NCBI GenBank assembly: GCA_031772625.1 | Contig: CM062814.1 | Coordinates: 819,462,757 to 819,526,756 of the forward strand | Origin: Pinus tabuliformis | Taxonomy: Eukaryota > Streptophyta > Pinopsida > Pinales > Pinaceae | Reading direction: 5' to 3' | Length of the DNA stretch: 64,000 nt | Shown: piece by piece, positions 59,301 to 64,000 of the stretch | How positions within the stretch are numbered: position 1 is the first letter of the stretch | Layout of the letters: every line of letters begins with the position of its first letter | Translations under genes and position numbers: made by a program | Notes under the pieces: model-generated | Database searches by the model: none | Told to the model about the DNA's origin: nothing | Seen by the model: only the letters and a program-made list of their open reading frames with translations

Positions 59301-60285
59301 CTAGAGGAGGGATAGCACTTCCTGTCCCTTTAACGAGCTGGAATGCCAAGGACTCGGCAACCTTTTCATATTTTACGAGTCAGTTGAAAAAAGCTTAAAG
59401 AAGACTCGTCTTTTGAGGAACGAGTGATAAAATGGGTAGCAGCTGATTCCAGGTAAGGTTTGGAATTTTCCAATCACGACAGTGTCACAAGGATGGCTAG
59501 TGAAATCACTCTTCGCAGCTGTTCCTCAAAATGGGTAAACAATCAAATGGAGGTGAATGATCGGCCAATGGAAAAGTGGAGGTGACGGTGCAAACACGAC
59601 CAAGGCTTTAATGGCTGAAGTACTACATTCACGGTGGTTATTTACCAGGGAATAGTTCATTTTTTAACGAGCTTAAACGCGGGTGGAAACATTTGCTCGG
59701 TCCGGGTTTATTTTTTAACGAGCTTGAACCTCGCGGTAAACACTGCTCGATTAATCCAGTCATATGATAAGAATGTCTCATATAAAAACGACAACTTTTA
59801 GAATTTTGCCTCACATCCTTTCTTTATGCAAGTTAGGAGATGACCAATCCTACGAGTTTAAAGGGTTAGAGGTCCTAAAAATTTTAAAAATAAATAGTCG
59901 CTCTTTGCTTGCACTCCAAAAGGTTTGCATGCCCCCAGGTATAAAACAGAGTTTCAAGGTTACCTCTACTTCTCTCCGCTAAAACATTTGTTTTACCGAG
60001 AGAGGCCTACCTCTTACAGGTTACCCAAAGATTGTTCTATTCGCGGCGCAAACAAAACACTTCTTTGGCGATGTCTACCGAGATAAACAAAGGTGAGTGG
60101 CGGCGCTCGCCAACTCTCATAACTTTGACAAGAGAATCCTGTACTAGAATAACCCCCTCTTCCACTCATGGACGGGGGTACAGACTAGGCATATTCTCCC
60201 GCGGAAACCTACCCTATACCCGAAGTTTTCCTGCCGAAGCAGACCAGGATGCATGCCCCCTGGGTTTCAGTCATATCCCTCCGAA
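59301..60285 (-). other. Non-coding junction between hairpin domain and gag-protease of element C
   Basis: In an autonomous relative such as A this position would hold RT, RNase H and integrase. Here no trace of them is visible, and the taacgag-containing region reaches to about 59750. Confidence 0.6.
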
Positions 60286-61854
60286 TTACTCGCGCTCATC
60301 GGGAGGACGGACTGGAGATTGAGACATTTCTTGCGTGAAGAGACCATTTAGGGACGGTACATGACTATTTGCTATGCGTGATCCGGGAAATGAAAGCTGG
60401 TCCACGAGCTTGACCACTCTTCCTTCGTGCGGAAAACACATTACTCTAAAGAGTGAGGAGACAATGGCTCCCATGCAATAAATATAGTCTCGTCCAAGGA
60501 GTAGGTTATAATCCAAGCGTCCTTGAACAACCATTACATTCAGGTGAACGGTTTTCCTTCTCAATGTTATGGCCACATCGGGAAGGATCCCTAAAGGTCG
60601 ACTGGTTCCTTTATCAAAGCCTGTCAGATTTCTCATTTCAGGCAAAAGCGATGGCGAACCAAGTGCTTTCCAAGCAGTCGAGGAAAGGATACTCACAGAA
60701 GCCCCCTCATCTATGATGGTACCAGCCATAACCATTCTATATATTTGAACGATAATTCGGAATGGTACACTTGCTGGTAAACGGGGTCTGCCTAGTTGAT
60801 TCCAGTCGAAGGAAACAACTAGGTTGCTTGGAGGTGGGACCGAATAGACGGCCGGATACGGCTCTGACGAACTTCCTTCCTGTGGTAAAGGAACGGGTAA
60901 ATTGCCCCCATGTTCATCGGAGTCTGTGTTTATGAAGAGAATTTGGACGGTGTCATCCTTGTTCTCTTTAGTGACTGTATCATCCGAAGATGAAACCTCT
61001 GAAGGCAAGACCGGGTCAACTGCCACCTCGACCTTTTGACTTTCGTCTGGTATGGATCCAGATGGTTTATCTTCAATGATAGGCGCTTCAGCCGACCACT
61101 TGAGCGGGCCAGCTGGATTCTCAACTAGCGATGGACTCGGCAAGAGTTTTTTATATCCAGGAGGAAGTCGTAACGGTGAAACCGGACGATCATCCAAAAC
61201 TCTTTTAGCTTCGTCTAAGAAGGGACAACGGTGGACGGCATGATTGCCTTCGCACAGTTTACAAGGAAATCTAGCTTTCCCTTTTTGTCCTGGGGCTTCA
61301 CTTTCGCTAGTTGACGGTGTGCTTTCAACATGATCATCAGAGGTTGAGGACACCGGATTGTGCAAACGAGGAGACCAGTCCCTTAGTATCCGGGGGATGC
61401 AAGGAAAATTTTTGTGAAAGTGGTCTCCTTTGCAAATGACACATGGCGATTTAGGCCTAGTCGGTGCAGTGTGTGGATTTTCGTTAGACGACACTCGTTT
61501 TCCCCCATTCGCCTTTGGCTCCTTCTTCTTCTTCTCTTTATTCTTCTTTTCCTTCTTCTCCTTAGGAACTTGACTTTTAGCTTTACCAGCTCCATCAAGC
61601 GAAGAGGAAGGAGGAGAGGAAGAATTAGAGGAAGTAGAAGGCTGGTGGGCAACTCTGGACTCGTCTAATTGCTGATTCGATTGTTCAGGAATAGTGGTGT
61701 TCTGAACGACATTGGTTGAGAAGAGCCATATCGGCAAGCCAATTGTCAGTCCTGGAAGTGACAATGTGGCCATATGGGGTGCACCAACATCTCCCCAAGA
61801 GGAGAAGGGACTAGGATTTCCACCAAGGGGAATTCCTTGGTTGGTAGACTCCAT
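60286..61854 (-). CDS. gag-pro: Gag C-terminal region with two zinc knuckles, fused to protease (element C)
   Basis: 522 codons without interruption, from ATG 61854 to TAA/TAG-type stop at 60286. Residues 1-90 are Ser/Pro-rich, 91-120 a strongly basic Lys/Glu run. Zinc knuckles: CVICKGDHFHKNFPC (about 138-152, last spacing longer than normal) and CKLCEGNHAVHRC (198-210, CX2CX3HX4C as in A). The retropepsin core has active site IDEGASVSIL with Asp 382, then YNLLLGRDY near 443 and LFRVMCFPHEGRVVK. The capsid-type Gag core present in element A is missing. So it may supply RNA binding and protease activity but not the particle shell. The open frame in a very young insertion suggests recent function or simply youth. 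Confidence 0.85.
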   Translation of the reverse strand: MESTNQGIPLGGNPSPFSSWGDVGAPHMATLSLPGLTIGLPIWLFSTNVVQNTTIPEQSNQQLDESRVAHQPSTSSNSSSPPSSSLDGAGKAKSQVPKEKKEKKNKEKKKKEPKANGGKRVSSNENPHTAPTRPKSPCVICKGDHFHKNFPCIPRILRDWSPRLHNPVSSTSDDHVESTPSTSESEAPGQKGKARFPCKLCEGNHAVHRCPFLDEAKRVLDDRPVSPLRLPPGYKKLLPSPSLVENPAGPLKWSAEAPIIEDKPSGSIPDESQKVEVAVDPVLPSEVSSSDDTVTKENKDDTVQILFINTDSDEHGGNLPVPLPQEGSSSEPYPAVYSVPPPSNLVVSFDWNQLGRPRLPASVPFRIIVQIYRMVMAGTIIDEGASVSILSSTAWKALGSPSLLPEMRNLTGFDKGTSRPLGILPDVAITLRRKTVHLNVMVVQGRLDYNLLLGRDYIYCMGAIVSSLFRVMCFPHEGRVVKLVDQLSFPGSRIANSHVPSLNGLFTQEMSQSPVRPPDERE

Positions 61855-63567
61855 TTTCTCAACCTAAGATCAACGTAGGAAAGGGGTAATGAATATTCCG
61901 TTTAAAATAAATTTTTAGACGCTTTGACACAACTTGTTTTTTCAGTTTTTAAGAGTCGAGAAAAAACAAAAGATGACTCTAGTCTCCTTCGATTTTTAAT
62001 GAGCCTGAAGTGACAAGTGCTCAGATGGACCTTTTCCGTTAAGGAGTCTGAAAAGGAATGAAAGGGACTGCTCTGGAGATCTAGGTAGAGGGAGTACCAA
62101 ACCAATCGCAAAACTGCAGAATACTTTTTACGATACGGCAGTCAATCTTCCCGAATGTTGTGTTCAGTGCATTGCGATCGATAGGGCGGCAGACACGGCT
62201 TCCTATGGATAAAGGATTTAAACCTATAGGGGTCTCCCAATATATACTCGACGGTACATGGGAGCACAAGTCCGTACTGGCACTTATCGTCTCAAAGTGG
62301 AGGAGTCACCCAACCATCAGTGAGGACAACAGTTACCAGGCTTTATGACGCCGGAATACGTCTCTAGCCTAGACCTCTAAATGTTGTGTGTTAAGTTCCA
62401 AAGCATTGTTAGATTCATTGAATTTATTTTAAGTTGATCTTTCTTATGAAGTTTGCCTTTTGGGTTCACCACGAGATGTAGATGTAACTCCTAAAATGCA
62501 ATCTAAAGATGATAAGCAAACTTTTATCTCTTTTCAGCAATGAAAATTCTAGCTACAAGGGGGAAAAAAAGACACAATCTTTTCACAAAGAGCAAAGAGC
62601 ACACTGTAAATGCACTTTCCTAAATCAAGCCAAACAGACTGTCAATATGCAAATGCACATGTGCATGTATTTGTTTTTCACTTTCTTAATATTGATGCCT
62701 AAAAAGAAAGTTGATGTACAAATCTGAATTTGCTTTCAAGTGACAAACACAAACAAGCTTCTTTTCGAAATCAAAAGGTAGAGATGATTACGACACTTTA
62801 TGATTTTGAAATAAATACTCGTTTCGACACTAGAAAGTCACAAATTCAAACCAAAGGAAAAAGTAAAAGCATAATCGACTGTCAACAGCAAATAAACTTT
62901 CTCCTATGATCAAAATCGACACTTGCGACAGATCTAAATCAAAGGACGACAGTATGACTATTCTACTTTTGCAATGGAAAACTGTAAACGACTCAACAAA
63001 CACACAAAAACATCTACAGTTATTTTGTACAAAGGAGGCGGAATTACAGCAAGGAAAAGGGGTTTTTAAACAGACACATACACTGATCACAGGCTGCAAA
63101 AATCAGAGACAACACTGGAAAGAATGAAGCACAAGAACCTCAGTTGCACAGGGCTAGTCTGATCAGCGCACCTGTAACACAGAGAAACTGGATTGCAGCA
63201 CAGGTTGCCCTCTCGGGAACTGCGCTGAAATGCAGGAACTCTTCACAGTACCTGCGCTGGGGCAGAAACGAGAATTCTATCCGGGTTCTGGGTCACGGTT
63301 TACAGTTTAGTCTTTGGTTTTTGGCCGAGTAAAAGCAATCAGTAATGCACAATCAGAGGGTAGATTTAAGGAAGGTCTAAGAGCTATCACAAAGGGCAAT
63401 CAGATCATTTGTGAATCAGTTGTTCAGATCATAAACAGATTTAGTGAATGGATTGAAGCAGCAGATGTCTACTTTGCATTTGTTAATGGCAAATGCAGTT
63501 CGATTTGCTACTTCTAAGTTTATGAAACAAACAACAAGAGAAACGCAAACAAACTAACTAGACACGC
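61855..63567 (-). other. Leader of element C between primer site and ORF
   Basis: No credible ORF. Two hairpins like those of the 3' array lie near the ORF start: TTGTTTTTTC/GAAAAAACAA (61934-61969, ten perfect pairs) and CCTTTTC/GAAAAGG (62030-62056). The rest is A-rich and featureless. Packaging signals would be expected in such a leader. Confidence 0.5.
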
Positions 63568-63585
63568 TCCCCAGCGGAGTCGCCA
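63568..63585 (-). promoter_or_regulatory. Primer binding site of element C (tRNA-Arg type)
   Basis: On the - strand TGGCGACTCCGCTGGGGA, three bases from the LTR. It is complementary to the 3' end of plant tRNA-Arg(ACG), which ends in CCCCAGCGGAGTCG plus CCA. Ogre/Tat-type elements commonly use tRNA-Arg. Confidence 0.9.
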
Positions 63586-63588
63586 TTT

Positions 63589-64000
63589 TGTTACCGGGAA
63601 AAGTGTCTATTCAGAACGACCCTATCCCACTAAGGTGTGACAGTGACCTTAGAAACAAACAGAGAAAACTACTTTTGTATTCTTCTTTATGAACTATAAA
63701 AAAAGAGGAATAGGATGAACCAACCTGTGTCTTGCGCTAGTCCTTTGATCCAATCTCTCTCCTCTTTGACAGCTTCCAGCTACCTGCTCCCTTACTTGCC
63801 CAGCTTCACCAAGTACCTGCAAGATCACAGAAGAAGGAAACTATACAAAGACATGGGTTTATATTCATAAAAAGCTTAGGATCAGATTTAAGCTAAACAT
63901 ACAAATGTAACAAGCATCAATGATACACAAGCATGTAGGAGAAACTCAAATAGTTTTATTGATATAACAAGAAGATCCAGGAGGAGTTACAACCGATGAT
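63589..64000 (-). repeat. 5' LTR of element C (cut by window end)
   Basis: 412 bp matching 56800-57211 with two substitutions. The remaining about 630 bp lie outside the window. Confidence 0.95.

Larger units (their letters stand above)
42783..64000 (-). mobile_element. Element B: Ty3/gypsy retrotransposon with extra RNase H, split by D and C
   Basis: LTR copies start at 42783 and 55993 and align over 806-807 bp with about 20 substitutions, after which element C interrupts the right copy. Coding is on the - strand: gag, protease, a second RNase H, RT, RNase H, integrase. All these segments lie in a single frame once D (3004 bp plus a 5-bp duplication, divisible by three) is removed, with about 12 in-frame stops. 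Of those I examined, nearly all fit C-to-T changes. The 3' part (43696-46585) is non-coding with a diverged tandem repeat. B continues beyond 64000. Confidence 0.88.
56800..64000 (-). mobile_element. Element C: young, pol-less relative of element A
   Basis: Left LTR 56800-57840 and the start of the right LTR at 63589 differ at only 2 of 412 compared bases. From right to left on its coding strand: tRNA-Arg primer site, 1.7-kb leader with hairpins, an intact gag-protease ORF (61854-60286), then directly the hairpin array and 3' domain, polypurine tract and LTR. RT, RNase H and integrase are absent. Protease, 3' domain, polypurine tract and LTR termini match element A. It must have been copied by enzymes made elsewhere. 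The right end should lie near 64630. Confidence 0.92.

Overview
The window is nuclear DNA of a land plant, very likely a seed plant with a large, repeat-rich genome. The evidence is plant-type LTR retrotransposons, tRNA primer sites of plant form (initiator Met TGGTATCAGAGC, Arg TGGCGACTCCGCTGGGGA), a chromodomain integrase, plant-only DUF247 and plant-mobile-domain-like segments, and kilobase-scale nesting. I see no intact host gene, tRNA or rRNA. A gymnosperm is plausible but the sequence does not prove it.

Layout. (A) 1-10872, + strand: the 3' part of an old Ty3/gypsy element with gag, protease, reverse transcriptase (RT), RNase H and integrase in one frame riddled with stops. It also has a second RNase H after integrase, an antisense plant-mobile-domain-like ORF, a hairpin-rich 3' domain, and a polypurine tract (PPT) and LTR. 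(I) About 10873-11540: integrase tail of another gypsy element. (F) About 12.8-14.57 kb, resuming at 31.27-31.69 kb: a gag-only element split by E. (E) 14567-31265, - strand: a decayed chromovirus with about 2-kb LTRs, flanked by AATTT. E is itself split by (G) 21175-28503, + strand, a gag-only element with 2.18-kb LTRs. 31.7-37.4 kb has no recognisable gene and large AT microsatellites. (H) About 37.5-41.96 kb, + strand: a broken Ty1/copia element. (B) From 42783 to beyond the window, - strand: a gypsy element with a second RNase H between protease and RT. B's coding region is split by (D) 50779-53782, a 3-kb LTR element with perfect GACCT duplications. D carries a frame combining an F-box and a DUF247 domain instead of retroviral genes. 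B's right LTR is split by (C) 56800 to beyond the window, - strand, a very young element related to A with an intact gag-protease ORF and no pol.

The most interesting objects are D (a retrotransposon that has replaced its genes with an F-box/DUF247 frame), the extra RNase H domains at two different positions in A and B, the shared hairpin arrays of A and C, and C itself, a young pol-less passenger apparently needing enzymes from an A-like relative. Insertion order is readable: F then E (LTRs roughly 10% different) then G (about 2%); B (about 2.5%) then D and C (C about 0.5%). Percentages were counted by eye and are approximate.
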